DNA of 64,000 nucleotides, taken from assembly GCF_000376825.1 (NCBI RefSeq), contig NZ_AQXW01000004.1, positions 1,116,001-1,180,000 on the forward strand. Direction: 5' to 3'. Position 1 is the stretch's first letter, and each line of letters opens with the position of its first letter. Shown one piece after another: positions 8,432 through 16,700 of the stretch. The notes under the pieces were generated by a model. It did not search any database and had not been told where the DNA came from. It saw nothing but the letters and a program-made list of their open reading frames with translations. Source of the stretch: Demetria terragena DSM 11295. GTDB taxonomy: Bacteria > Actinomycetota > Actinomycetes > Actinomycetales > Dermatophilaceae. Made by a program: the position numbers and the translations under genes.

Positions 8432-9949
8432 GTGAGCGAAGAACAGCAACAGTCCGACCACCGCACCCGACCCAAGAGCGAAGCCTTCCGGTCTTTTATC
8501 GCGCAGGGATGGGCCGAGCGTTCGACCCAGGCGCCCGCGCGTGCCGACTTTGCCGACTACACCCAGCCCCGGCGGGAAGCGCTCTCAGCGCAGTTCCCAG
8601 GCGAGCGGTTGGTGATCCCGGCCGGTGGCTTGAAGGTGCGCAGCAATGACTCCGATTACGTCTTCCGCCCACACTCAGCCTTTGCTCACCTGACCGGGCT
8701 CGGCGCCGACCGTGAGCCAGACGCGGTCCTGGTGATGGAACCGATCGTCGACGAAGAAGGCGAAGACGCCGGGCATGAGCCGGTGCTGTTTTTTCGCCCG
8801 CTCGCCGGCCGCGACACCGAGGAGTTCTTCGCCGACAGCCGTTACGGCGAGTTCTGGGTCGGTGGCCGACCCACCCTTTCGGAGATCGAGTCCGAGCTCG
8901 GCGTGCGCGCCCGCCATATTGATGAATTCCCTGATGCGGTCGCCAAGGACGCTGGATCGATTGGCGTGCGGGTCGTACGCGACGCGGATGCTGAGGTTCG
9001 TGGGCTCATCGACCAAGCGCGATCCACGGAGGCCCAGACCGAGGAACGCACCGAGCAGCAACGCGAGATGGACGCGGAGTTCGCTCGACAGTTGTCGACC
9101 TCCCGAATGGTCAAGGACGACTACGAGATTCAGCAGATGCGTGACGCGGTCGAGGCGACCGGTCACGGGTTTGACGCCGTGATCGCCGACTTGCCTGAGG
9201 CGATCAAGCGGGGTCGCGGCGAGCGCTGGGTGGAGGGCATCTTCGGCCTCTACGCACGCCATGAGGGAAATGGGGTCGGCTATGACTCCATCTGCGCCTC
9301 CGGCGACCACGCCAACACGTTGCACTGGATCAAGAACACTGGCGACGTCAAAGAAGGCGACTTACTCCTCCTTGACGCTGGTGTCGAGGTCGACTCGCTG
9401 TATACCGCGGACATCACGCGCACCTTGCCGGTGAGCGGGACGTTCAGCGATGTCCAGCGCAAGGTCTACGACGCGGTCTATGCGGCCCAATGCGCTGGCT
9501 TCGAGGCGATCAAGCCGGGCAACAAATTCTCCGATGTGCACGCGGCCGCGATCCGCGTCATCGCCGAGCACCTCAACGCATGGGGCTTGCTCCCGGACGG
9601 CGTCGGTGTCGAAGAGACGCTCAATGCCGAGACCGGGATGTACCACCGCCGGTGGATGGTGCACGGCACCAGCCACCACCTCGGCCTCGATGTTCACGAT
9701 TGCGCTCGCGCGCGAGCCGAAGACTACGTCGACGGGGAACTTCGCCCCGGCATGATCCTCACCGTCGAGCCTGGTCTCTACTTCAAATCTGACGACCTGC
9801 TGGTTCCGGAGGAGTTCCGCGGTATCGGGGTGCGCATTGAGGACGACGTCCTGGTCACCGACACCGGCTACGACAACCTGTCGGGTTTCATGCCGCGGTC
9901 ATCGGACGAGGTCGAGGCGTGGATCGCCGGAATCTGGGCGAAGTCGTAG
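8432..9949 (+). CDS. pepP: Xaa-Pro aminopeptidase (M24B)
   Basis: Cytoplasmic metallopeptidase that removes an N-terminal residue preceding proline. It has 505 residues. The N-terminal AMP_N domain (about residues 50-190) is followed by the pita-bread catalytic domain. The dimetal ligands are recognisable: the two Asp in LLLDAGVEVDSLYTADITRT, the His in GTSHHLGLDVHD, and Glu in EPGLYF and RIEDDV. There is no good ribosome-binding site. CACGAT sits seven bases before GTG 8432, which suggests a leaderless start, while an ATG at 8423 would add three residues. The coding sequence ends 12 bp from the convergent YflT gene. Confidence 0.93.
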   Translation: MSEEQQQSDHRTRPKSEAFRSFIAQGWAERSTQAPARADFADYTQPRREALSAQFPGERLVIPAGGLKVRSNDSDYVFRPHSAFAHLTGLGADREPDAVLVMEPIVDEEGEDAGHEPVLFFRPLAGRDTEEFFADSRYGEFWVGGRPTLSEIESELGVRARHIDEFPDAVAKDAGSIGVRVVRDADAEVRGLIDQARSTEAQTEERTEQQREMDAEFARQLSTSRMVKDDYEIQQMRDAVEATGHGFDAVIADLPEAIKRGRGERWVEGIFGLYARHEGNGVGYDSICASGDHANTLHWIKNTGDVKEGDLLLLDAGVEVDSLYTADITRTLPVSGTFSDVQRKVYDAVYAAQCAGFEAIKPGNKFSDVHAAAIRVIAEHLNAWGLLPDGVGVEETLNAETGMYHRRWMVHGTSHHLGLDVHDCARARAEDYVDGELRPGMILTVEPGLYFKSDDLLVPEEFRGIGVRIEDDVLVTDTGYDNLSGFMPRSSDEVEAWIAGIWAKS

Positions 9950-9961
9950 ATCGAGAACGGC

Positions 9962-10468
9962 TCAGTTGGTCAGGCGTGGTCCGCCGGCCATCTGAGCCAG
10001 GAGGTCACGACCGCGCTCGGCGAACTTGTGCTCGACGAGGACCTCATACCTCGTAGCGACCACGCGAGAGACGGACGTGAAGTCGCGCTGCCCCCGGCTG
10101 ACGGCGTAACCCACCGCGGCCCAGCCGATGCCGAACACCACGCCGAGCAACATGGTGGAGAACAACGTGGACACGGCGTCCTCGCTCCCGAACAACGTGA
10201 AGATCAGGCCGACGAACAAGCCGAGCCAGAGCCCGGATAGCGCTCCCCCGGCCAACACCCGCCGCCACGTCAGTCGGCCCATGACACGTTCGACCTGCTT
10301 GAGGTCGGTGCCAACAATCAGGCAGTTCTCCACGGGGAACTCGTGGTCGGAGAGGTAGTCAACGGCCTGCTGGGCGTGGACGTAGTCGTCGTAGACCCCC
10401 AGAGACATGGGGTAGTCGAGGGTGAGCGCGCCCTGACCGGCGCGGGGGGTCATGGCTGAGTTGGACAT
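9962..10468 (-). CDS. YflT-like general stress protein
   Basis: A 168-residue protein with an N-terminal domain of the general stress protein 17M/YflT family (YDDYVHAQQAVDYLSDHEFPV, IVGTDLKQVERVMGRLTWRR). Then come two adjacent glycine-rich hydrophobic segments (about residues 70-90 and 98-118) and a short cytoplasmic tail. In Bacillus relatives are sigma-B-controlled; the molecular role is not known. The alternating Gly pattern between the helices resembles membrane-inserting glycine-zipper hairpins. The start has no strong ribosome-binding site. A terminator on the same strand (10491-10519) separates it from the small gene upstream. Confidence 0.85.
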   Translation of the reverse strand: MSNSAMTPRAGQGALTLDYPMSLGVYDDYVHAQQAVDYLSDHEFPVENCLIVGTDLKQVERVMGRLTWRRVLAGGALSGLWLGLFVGLIFTLFGSEDAVSTLFSTMLLGVVFGIGWAAVGYAVSRGQRDFTSVSRVVATRYEVLVEHKFAERGRDLLAQMAGGPRLTN

Positions 10469-10490
10469 GCGCCCAGTCTGCCCCATCACA

Positions 10491-10519
10491 CACAAAGCCC
10501 CCTGCCAACGGCAGAGGGC
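10491..10519 (-). terminator. Terminator after the 35-codon gene
   Basis: On the minus strand a 10-bp stem (one G-T pair) with a 3-nt loop, GCCCTCTGCC and partner, is followed by TTTGTGTGTG. It lies 42 bp after the stop of the small gene at 10561 and 23 bp before the YflT start. Confidence 0.65.
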
Positions 10520-10560
10520 ATGCAGTGTTCGCGACGTCGACCGAGGAAACCTCGGGATCA

Positions 10561-10668
10561 TCAGCGGCTGAGGAAGCGACCGAAGCGAGCTCGGAAGCGT
10601 TCGGTGCGGTACGAGTCGGCAGCGCGGACAAGGGCCGCACCGGCGTGGGTGTACATCCCTGTCACCAT
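10561..10668 (-). CDS. Small basic 35-residue protein, unknown
   Basis: A short reading frame encoding a 35-residue basic peptide that starts MVTGMYTHAGAALVRAAD and ends RFGRFLSR. It is supported by an excellent ribosome-binding site (GAGAGGAGG 10 bp before the ATG), by a TAGGAT -10-like element and a 12-bp palindrome upstream (10727-10738), and by an intrinsic terminator downstream. The peptide could form one amphipathic helix with seven Arg, which hints at membrane or nucleic-acid contact; this is speculation. No family is recognised. The complete transcription unit is the main argument that it is real. Confidence 0.5.
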   Translation of the reverse strand: MVTGMYTHAGAALVRAADSYRTERFRARFGRFLSR

Positions 10669-10726
10669 GGTGGTTTTTCCTCCTCTCAGGACGTTCAGCA
10701 TTTCTGGACTGGCTCAATCCTAATGT

Positions 10727-10738
10727 TCGATATCGAAT
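10727..10738. promoter_or_regulatory. 12-bp palindromic operator
   Basis: TTCGATATCGAA is a perfect palindrome. It lies in the spacer just upstream of a minus-strand TAGGAT element serving the 35-codon gene, and about 40 bp upstream of the divergent gene at 10784. The sequence type is reminiscent of PadR-family operators, but no such regulator is encoded next to it. Confidence 0.5.
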
Positions 10739-10771
10739 AGTTCCGAATCCAACGACCGTGATTCCGATCAC

Positions 10772-10777
10772 TAGACT
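10772..10777 (+). promoter_or_regulatory. -10 element of leaderless promoter
   Basis: TAGACT matches TANNNT and ends six bases before ATG 10784, consistent with transcription starting at the start codon. Confidence 0.5.
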
Positions 10778-10783
10778 GCTGTC

Positions 10784-11200
10784 ATGTCCGACACCGATGT
10801 CCCCTTCGAGGCCGCCCTGGCCGCGAACCTCCAGCGCGGCCTCGCCAAAAGTGGCGTGCTGTGGCTCGGGCCGACCGAGCACGAGGCTGTGCCCGTATGG
10901 TTCGCCCACCTGGACCCCTACGTCTACGTTCTGACCGGGCCCGGCGAGCAGAACGTCCCCCATCTGGGTGACGAGGCCGTCATGGTCCTGCGGGACAAGG
11001 ACACCCGCAGTCGCATCCTGGTCGCTCCCGTCGAGGTCGGTCGGCTCGCGCCCAGCCATGAGCGATGGACCGGCGCCACGGAGGCCCTGGCCAAGGGACG
11101 ACTCAACGCCGCGGCCCTGCCCTCAGACCTTCCCGAGCGGTGGGCGACCGGCGCCGTCGTCTTCGAACTGCTTCCACTGGTCGAAGACGCGCATCACTGA
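10784..11200 (+). CDS. Conserved hypothetical protein, possible split-barrel fold
   Basis: A 138-residue soluble protein. The pattern of short hydrophobic strands (SGVLWLGP, VPVWFAHLDPYVYVLTGPGEQ, AVMVLRDKDTRSRILVAPVEVGRL) suggests a beta barrel like the FMN-binding split barrels, but no flavin motif is evident. I do not recognise a named family. It is preceded by a leaderless-type promoter (TAGACT, 6 bases from the ATG) and a palindrome, and is followed 28 bp later by the PRC-MgtE_N-CBS gene, which has its own leaderless-type promoter. Confidence 0.7.
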   Translation: MSDTDVPFEAALAANLQRGLAKSGVLWLGPTEHEAVPVWFAHLDPYVYVLTGPGEQNVPHLGDEAVMVLRDKDTRSRILVAPVEVGRLAPSHERWTGATEALAKGRLNAAALPSDLPERWATGAVVFELLPLVEDAHH

Positions 11201-11215
11201 GCACTCACGACTGGG

Positions 11216-11221
11216 TACGGT
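11216..11221 (+). promoter_or_regulatory. -10 element of leaderless promoter
   Basis: TACGGT ends seven bases before the GTG start at 11229, and no ribosome-binding site is present. Confidence 0.5.
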
Positions 11222-11228
11222 TGGCACC

Positions 11229-12548
11229 GTGAGTTCCCGCGTCTTCATTTCCAGGATGGTCGGCCAAACTGTCTTCGACCCCGTGGGAGACCAGGTCGGC
11301 CGGGTCCGAGATGTCGTGGTCCATTTCTCGAATCCGCAGCGGGCGCGGGCTATCGGACTGGTTCTTGAGGTCCACGGCCGGCGACGCATCTTCCTGCCGA
11401 TGACCAGGGTGACCTCCATCGACGCCAACGCGGTCATCAGCACGGGCGTGGTCAACATGCGCCGGTTCGAGACCCGTCCCGGAGAGAAGCAGGCCATCGC
11501 TGACTTGCTCGACCGCAATGTCGAGGTATCCGGGCCCGAAGGCACCTATGACGCCGTGGTCGAGGATCTCGCGATCGAGGTCAACGCCCGCCGCGACTGG
11601 ATGCTGGTGCGGGTCTTCGTTCGCACCTCGAGTTCGGCGTCGTCGGCCAGTCGCGCCATGTCACGGTTGACGAGGCGTCGCAGCGGCCGCACCGCACTGG
11701 TGTCCATCGACGAGGTCAGCGGCCTCCAGGAGCGCACGCGGGCACAAAGCGCCGAGCGCCTGTTGGAGACCTACCACGACCTGCGCATCCCCGACCTGGC
11801 TGAGGTCATTCACGATCTGGATCCGGAGCGCCGCGCCGAGGTCGCTGCGGCACTGGATGATCACCGGCTCGCAGATGTCCTCCAGGAACTCCCCGATGAC
11901 GACCAGGTCGAAGTCATCGTCGGCTTGGACATCGCCCGGGCGGTCGACGTCATGGAGGCGATGGAACCGGATGACGCGGCTGACCTGCTGGCCGAGCTCC
12001 CCGCCGAGAACGCCGAGGCACTGCTCCAGCGCATGCAGCCCGATGACGCCGCTGACCTGCGCCGACTGCTCACCTATGACGAGAACACTGCCGGTGGTCT
12101 GATGACCACCGAGCCGGTCATCCTCGGCCCGGACGCCACCATCGCGGAGGCGCTGGCGGTTGTACGCCGCGAGGAGCTGGCCCCAGCCCTCGCCTCTGCT
12201 GTGTTTGTGACCCGCACGCCCAACGAAGCGCCGACTGGCCGCTACCTGGGCATGGTGCATACCCAGCGGCTCTTGCGGGAGCCTCCGCACAGCCCGGTAG
12301 GACAACTCCTGGACGCCTCGGTCGAGCCGCTCCCGCCGACCTCCCCGTTGGCCGTCGTCACCCGCACCTTCGCGACCTACAACCTGGTCGCGATGCCGGT
12401 ATGTGATGATGCCGGGCGACTACTCGGTGTGGTCACCGTGGACGATGTGCTCGACCACATCCTTCCCGACGACTGGCGTGAGCAGCGCCATGCGCTGCGC
12501 TTTGGAGACCGCCCAAGCACCAAGACCGGAACAGGAGGCTCGCCATGA
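11229..12548 (+). CDS. PRC-barrel, MgtE N-domain and CBS-pair protein
   Basis: A 439-residue soluble protein with three parts. Residues about 8-160 look like PRC-barrel-type modules (FDPVGDQVGRVRDVVVHF). Residues about 180-290 are an MgtE intracellular N-domain (superhelical repeats such as DAADLLAELPAENAEALL). Residues about 295-425 are two CBS domains (TAGGLMTTEPVILGPDATI; LLGVVTVDDVLDHIL). In true MgtE, these two domains gate a magnesium channel, but the transmembrane channel is missing here. The gene overlaps the next one (DUF1003 membrane protein) by 4 bp, so the two probably form a functional pair. A role in Mg or adenine-nucleotide sensing is inference. Confidence 0.85.
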   Translation: MSSRVFISRMVGQTVFDPVGDQVGRVRDVVVHFSNPQRARAIGLVLEVHGRRRIFLPMTRVTSIDANAVISTGVVNMRRFETRPGEKQAIADLLDRNVEVSGPEGTYDAVVEDLAIEVNARRDWMLVRVFVRTSSSASSASRAMSRLTRRRSGRTALVSIDEVSGLQERTRAQSAERLLETYHDLRIPDLAEVIHDLDPERRAEVAAALDDHRLADVLQELPDDDQVEVIVGLDIARAVDVMEAMEPDDAADLLAELPAENAEALLQRMQPDDAADLRRLLTYDENTAGGLMTTEPVILGPDATIAEALAVVRREELAPALASAVFVTRTPNEAPTGRYLGMVHTQRLLREPPHSPVGQLLDASVEPLPPTSPLAVVTRTFATYNLVAMPVCDDAGRLLGVVTVDDVLDHILPDDWREQRHALRFGDRPSTKTGTGGSP

Positions 12549-13156
12549 CCGACCGTGGCACCTCCGAGGACCGCGAGCGCGACCGGGATAAGCAAGGTCG
12601 TCGACGCGATAGCCGCCGACGCACACCGGACCGGCTCGACCAACCGCAGGAGCGACGGCGCCGGATCCTGCCGGAGATTCCGCTGAGTGGCGAACGCTTC
12701 GGTGTGCTCAGCGAGAAGTTCGCGCGGTTCATGGGTACGGCGACCTTCCTGATCTGGATGACGATTTTCGTCGCGGTGTGGCTCGCCTGGAACACTTTTC
12801 TTCCCGAGGCGGCGCAGTTCGACCCACGCGAACTCAACTACTCGTTGCTCACCCTGATGCTGTCCCTCCAGGCGTCCTACGCCGCGCCCCTGATCCTGCT
12901 CGCGCAGAACCGTCAGGACGACCGCGATCGGGTCGGGTTGGAGCAGGACCGTTCCCGCGATGAGCGCAATCTCGCCGACACCGAGTTCCTGACCCGGGAG
13001 GTCGCCTCCCTGCGACTCGCGCTGCGCGACACCGCAACCAGGGACTTCGTCCGCTCAGAATTGCGTTCGTTGCTGGACGAGATGGAACAGCGCGGCATCG
13101 TGCGTTCCGAGGCCGCGCCAGAGACGCCACAGCCGGGCAGCCCGCCCCGGGACTGA
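12545..13156 (+). CDS. DUF1003 family membrane protein
   Basis: A 203-residue protein with a strongly basic, Arg/Asp-rich N-terminus of about 45 residues. Two transmembrane helices follow near residues 65-82 and 96-118. The family hallmark LSLQASYAAPLILLAQNRQDDRDR is clear. The C-terminal about 80 residues are charged and predicted helical, possibly coiled coil. The biochemical role of DUF1003 is not established. Its ATG overlaps the stop of the CBS protein gene (ATGA), indicating translational coupling and a likely complex with that magnesium-sensor-like protein. Confidence 0.88.
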   Translation: MTDRGTSEDRERDRDKQGRRRDSRRRTPDRLDQPQERRRRILPEIPLSGERFGVLSEKFARFMGTATFLIWMTIFVAVWLAWNTFLPEAAQFDPRELNYSLLTLMLSLQASYAAPLILLAQNRQDDRDRVGLEQDRSRDERNLADTEFLTREVASLRLALRDTATRDFVRSELRSLLDEMEQRGIVRSEAAPETPQPGSPPRD

Positions 13157-13176
13157 AGGCGTTCAGGGGCGCGACC

Positions 13177-13182
13177 TACCAT
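13177..13182 (+). promoter_or_regulatory. -10 element of leaderless mrp promoter
   Basis: TACCAT ends seven bases before ATG 13190. It overlaps the alternative ATG at 13181, which argues for the downstream start. Confidence 0.5.
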
Positions 13183-13189
13183 GGGACGT

Positions 13190-14326
13190 ATGCCTTCCTC
13201 CCCCTCACAGGACACAGTCCTGGCGGCCCTGGCCACCGTGGACGATCCCGAGATTCGTCGCCCGATCACCGACCTCGGCATGGTCGAGGATGTCGAGATC
13301 TCTGACTCCGGGCACGTTCGGGTCACCATCCTGCTCACCATCGCGGGCTGCCCGATGAAGGCGACCTTGACCGAGCGCACCACGGCGGCCGTTCAGAAGG
13401 TCGAGGGCGTGACTGGAGTCGAGGTGCGGCTGGGTGTGATGAGTGATGACCAGCGCACCGCGCTCAAGGAGCAGTTGCGCGGCGGGCAGGCCGAGAAGGA
13501 GATTCCCTTCGCCAAGCCCGGTTCGTTGACGCGGGTCTACGCCGTGGCCTCTGGTAAGGGCGGTGTTGGCAAGTCGTCGGTGACGGTGAACCTGGCGGCG
13601 TCACTGGCGGCACAGGGCTTCTCGGTGGGAGTCGTCGACGCCGACATCTACGGGTTCTCGGTGCCCCGCATGCTCGGCGTTGAGCACAAGCCAACCCAGG
13701 TCGACGACATGATCCTGCCGCCGGTGAGCCACGACGTAAAGGTCATCTCGATCGGCATGTTCGTGCCGGGCAATCAGCCCGTCGTCTGGCGTGGACCGAT
13801 GTTGCACCGCGCATTGCAGCAGTTCCTGGCCGACGTCTTCTGGGGCGATCTGGACATCCTGCTGCTGGACCTGCCGCCCGGCACCGGTGACATCGCGATC
13901 TCGGTTGCGCAATTGATCCCCGGAGCGGAGATCCTTGTCATCACCACGCCTCAGCAGGCCGCCGCGGAGGTCGCCGAACGCGCTGGCGCGATCGCGCTGC
14001 AGACCAAGCAGCGCATCGCCGGTGTCGTGGAAAATATGTCGTGGCTTGAACTCCCCGACGGGACGCGACAAGAGATCTTCGGTCGTGGCGGCGGTCAGGT
14101 CGTCGCAGATTCACTGACCCGCAGTGTCGGGGCCAATGTGCCGTTGCTGGGACAGATCCCGCTCGATACCCGCCTACGCGAGTGCGCTGATCGCGGTACA
14201 CCCGTGGTCCTGGAGGACCCGACGAGCGCTGCGGCCGCTGCCCTCAACGGGATTGCGCGCTCACTGGGTACGCGCTCCCGCGGCTTGGCCGGACGATCGC
14301 TCGGGTTGACGCCCGCCGGACGCTAA
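13190..14326 (+). CDS. mrp: Mrp/ApbC iron-sulfur cluster carrier ATPase
   Basis: P-loop ATPase that carries and transfers Fe-S clusters in the cytoplasm. It has 378 residues. The N-terminal DUF59/MIP18 domain (about residues 5-85, with TILLTIAGCPMKATL) is followed by the deviant Walker A motif SGKGGVGKSSVTVNLA near residue 120 and by DADIYGFSVPRML. The DLPPGTGDIAISVAQL segment and VVENMSWLELPDG are also typical. The usual CxxC pair near the C-terminal part is not evident in this copy, which is known for some actinobacterial Mrp proteins. The start at 13190 follows a leaderless promoter; ATG 13181 would add three residues. The gene is convergent with tatB. Confidence 0.92.
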   Translation: MPSSPSQDTVLAALATVDDPEIRRPITDLGMVEDVEISDSGHVRVTILLTIAGCPMKATLTERTTAAVQKVEGVTGVEVRLGVMSDDQRTALKEQLRGGQAEKEIPFAKPGSLTRVYAVASGKGGVGKSSVTVNLAASLAAQGFSVGVVDADIYGFSVPRMLGVEHKPTQVDDMILPPVSHDVKVISIGMFVPGNQPVVWRGPMLHRALQQFLADVFWGDLDILLLDLPPGTGDIAISVAQLIPGAEILVITTPQQAAAEVAERAGAIALQTKQRIAGVVENMSWLELPDGTRQEIFGRGGGQVVADSLTRSVGANVPLLGQIPLDTRLRECADRGTPVVLEDPTSAAAAALNGIARSLGTRSRGLAGRSLGLTPAGR

Positions 14327-14343
14327 GACCACTCAGCGGTCGG

Positions 14344-14778
14344 TCAGGTCGCCTCGACGTCCCACGGGGTCGCGCGATCGGGGTCGAAGCGAACCCCGTA
14401 GGTCGGACGCAGGTCCGGTTCGTGGGAGTCGTCATTCTCATGGAGTAGCGGCTCGACATCGGGCTCGATCGGTTCGACGGGATCGACGTCGGGCACCTCG
14501 GGTGGCGACTGTTGGCCCGGCTCGTCGAACAGTGCCTGACGCACAATCGCCCGCGGGTCATACTGCCGCGGGTCGTACTGGCGCCAATCAATGTCCTTGA
14601 AGTCGGGTCCCATCTGCTCTTCGAGCTGGGATTTGGCTCCCTCGGCCATACCGCGCGCTTGCCGAATCCAGTCGCGCAACTTGGCGATGTACTCGGGCAA
14701 CTTGTCCGGCCCGATCAGAACCATCGCGAGCACGAGCAGGATCATGAACTCGGCGGTGTTCACACCGAAGATCTGCAC
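14344..14778 (-). CDS. tatB: Twin-arginine translocase subunit TatB
   Basis: Single-span membrane subunit of the twin-arginine export machinery, which receives folded precursors together with TatC. It has 144 residues. An N-terminal helix (AEFMILLVLAMVLIGPDKLPEY, with the conserved Gly-Pro hinge) is followed by an amphipathic helix (IAKLRDWIRQARGMAEGAK). The tail is acidic and Pro/Asp-rich. The GTG start is backed by GAGAGGA nine bases upstream. It lies 18 bp downstream of the htrA stop on the same strand, completing the sigE - anti-sigma - htrA - tatB series known from mycobacteria. TatA/TatC are not in this window. Confidence 0.92.
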   Translation of the reverse strand: MQIFGVNTAEFMILLVLAMVLIGPDKLPEYIAKLRDWIRQARGMAEGAKSQLEEQMGPDFKDIDWRQYDPRQYDPRAIVRQALFDEPGQQSPPEVPDVDPVEPIEPDVEPLLHENDDSHEPDLRPTYGVRFDPDRATPWDVEAT

Positions 14779-14796
14779 CCAGGCCGTCCTCTCAGG

Positions 14797-16077
14797 TCAT
14801 TCCGTCGCGCCGGTCAGCACGACATCGACAGTACGTTCTTTGTCCCCGGACCGTACCAACATGGAGACCGAGTCCCCGACCGCCTTCGAACGAATGGACA
14901 CGATCAGCATGTCCGGGCTGGTGATCTTGCGGTCGCCGATGCGCAAGATGATGTCACCATTCTTGATGCCCGCCTTGTCCGCAGGCCCGCCCTCCGTCAC
15001 GCCGGGATCGTCACCGACTTTTGCGCCTTCGCCGGTGTAGTTCAGGTCGAGCTGTGCGCCCAACTCCGGCCGGGAGACCTTGCCGGTGTTGATGAGCTGT
15101 TCGGAGGCGCGCTTGGCGGTGGTCGCGGGGATCGCAAAGCCCAGCCCGATATTGCCCTGGGACCCACTGGTTGAACCAGGAGTCCGTGCAATCGCGGTGT
15201 TGATGCCCATGACGCGCCCTTCCTCGTCGAGGAGCGGGCCACCGGAATTTCCCGGATTGATGGCGGCATCGGTTTGGATCGCGTTGATGTACGACGCCTG
15301 ATCCTGGCTCTGCCCGGCCACGACCGGGCGGTCGAGTGCCGAGACGATCCCTGAGGTCACCGTGCTTTCCAAGCCCAGCGGCGCGCCGACTGCCACGACC
15401 GGGTCGCCCACCCGCACCTTGCTGGACTCGGCAAACGACAACGGCTTCAGACCCGTCTTGTCCACCTTGACCACGGCCAGGTCATAGGACGCATCCTGAC
15501 CGATGATCTTGGCCGGCGCCTCACCGCCGTCCGCGAACACGGCGCGAATCGTCCCGCCTTTTGCGGCGGCAGCAACGTGATTGTTGGTCAGGATGTAGCC
15601 ATCGGCTCGGATGACGAAACCCGAACCGCCTCCGGTGCGCTCGCCGTCACCCACCTTGAGGGTTACGACTCCGGGAAGGACCGACGCGGCCACCTTGCCC
15701 ACGTCGATGGTGTCGGACACCGTGTCCGCCGAGCGCTCGCCACGATCGGCTAAGCGCGCGCCGCCGAACCCGCCCACAAGGCCCGCGAGAAGTCCGACGA
15801 TCAAGGCGCCCACGACCAGCCAGCGGCCGCCGCCCCGAGGCTTCGGCGCGGGACTGACCGGCGCCCCAGGACCTACCGGTCCAGCACCACCTGGCCCGTG
15901 GCTGGGACTCGGCATGCCGGGACGGGGCGCGGGAGCAGGCGGCGCTGCAGGCGCAGGACGCCGAGGCGTCCGCCACCGGGGAGCGTGTGGAGCCTGCTGC
16001 TCTACCGGGGCCACCTGGGATTGCCGGTCGGTACGTTCCACGTTGAGCGGTGCAGTGAACTGATCCTCATCGCTCAT
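14797..16077 (-). CDS. htrA: HtrA/DegP-like membrane-anchored serine protease
   Basis: Envelope quality-control protease of 426 residues. The N-terminal about 90 residues are cytoplasmic and Pro/Ala-rich, and a single transmembrane segment follows (WLVVGALIVGLLAGLVGGF). The trypsin-like domain carries the catalytic His in ILTNNHVAAA, Asp in ASYDLAVVKVD and Ser in GNSGGPLLDEEG. The last about 95 residues are a PDZ domain (GGPADKAGIKNGDIILRIG). It acts outside the membrane on misfolded proteins. The ATG is preceded by CAGAAT seven bases away, so it may have its own promoter besides read-through from sigE. Context with sigE and the anti-sigma factor points to envelope-stress control. Confidence 0.94.
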   Translation of the reverse strand: MSDEDQFTAPLNVERTDRQSQVAPVEQQAPHAPRWRTPRRPAPAAPPAPAPRPGMPSPSHGPGGAGPVGPGAPVSPAPKPRGGGRWLVVGALIVGLLAGLVGGFGGARLADRGERSADTVSDTIDVGKVAASVLPGVVTLKVGDGERTGGGSGFVIRADGYILTNNHVAAAAKGGTIRAVFADGGEAPAKIIGQDASYDLAVVKVDKTGLKPLSFAESSKVRVGDPVVAVGAPLGLESTVTSGIVSALDRPVVAGQSQDQASYINAIQTDAAINPGNSGGPLLDEEGRVMGINTAIARTPGSTSGSQGNIGLGFAIPATTAKRASEQLINTGKVSRPELGAQLDLNYTGEGAKVGDDPGVTEGGPADKAGIKNGDIILRIGDRKITSPDMLIVSIRSKAVGDSVSMLVRSGDKERTVDVVLTGATE

Positions 16078-16115
16078 GGTGCTGATTCTGCCTGGTCACG
16101 GGTCGCCGGGCGGCG

Positions 16116-16700
16116 TCAGGGACGCTTGATGGCGGCACCCGCTGAGGGGATCGGGACCGAGGCACGTGGCTGCGCGAACGAGGCGGACGCATCCAGGTCT
16201 GCTCGGCTCACCGCCGAAGTACCGACACCGCCAGAGGACACCACCGGACGAATCTGCACCTGGGCGGGCGCAACCCGGGGGTTCTGGCCTGGGCGGACCG
16301 GCGAGGACGACACGACAAGAGCGACACCGGCACACCCCACGACAGCCACCAGGGCGGCGGTGACCGAGGTCCGCGCCGAGTGATGCTGAGGTGGTGCGCC
16401 CTGGGTGACCAATGGCGGGCCCGCTGGCGGTCGCGGAATCGGCTCGTGGTCGGCAAGGCCGATGAGCCCATCGACCAAACTCTGGTGACGGACCGGATCC
16501 GGGTGGTGGCCACGCAACTGGTTGATCAGTCGCCGTTCTTGCTCCACCTCATGACGGCATAGGGCACACACCAGGAGGTGCTGATCGGCGCGGTGCGCGA
16601 CGGGCGGATCCAACAGGTCATCGACGTAGTCGTGGACGAGGTCGCCGAGATGACCACCGGATTCCCGGTGGTCACGCAGGTACCGCGGCCCGACCGTCAT
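16116..16700 (-). CDS. rseA: Zinc-binding anti-sigma factor, RseA-like
   Basis: Membrane anti-sigma factor of 194 residues that should hold SigE inactive. The cytoplasmic N-terminus carries the zinc anti-sigma motif H-x3-C-x2-C in [11 protein letters not shown] (about residues 41-51), which in relatives senses redox or envelope state. A transmembrane helix follows near residue 115 ([18 protein letters not shown]), then an extracytoplasmic Ser/Pro-rich tail. Its ATG overlaps the sigE stop codon (ATGA), so the pair is translationally coupled and made in a fixed ratio. It lies 38 bp upstream of htrA. The likely trigger is release by regulated proteolysis or phosphorylation, inferred from mycobacterial RseA. 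Confidence 0.88.
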   Translation of the reverse strand: MTVGPRYLRDHRESGGHLGDLVHDYVDDLLDPPVAHRADQHLLVCALCRHEVEQERRLINQLRGHHPDPVRHQSLVDGLIGLADHEPIPRPPAGPPLVTQGAPPQHHSARTSVTAALVAVVGCAGVALVVSSSPVRPGQNPRVAPAQVQIRPVVSSGGVGTSAVSRADLDASASFAQPRASVPIPSAGAAIKRP

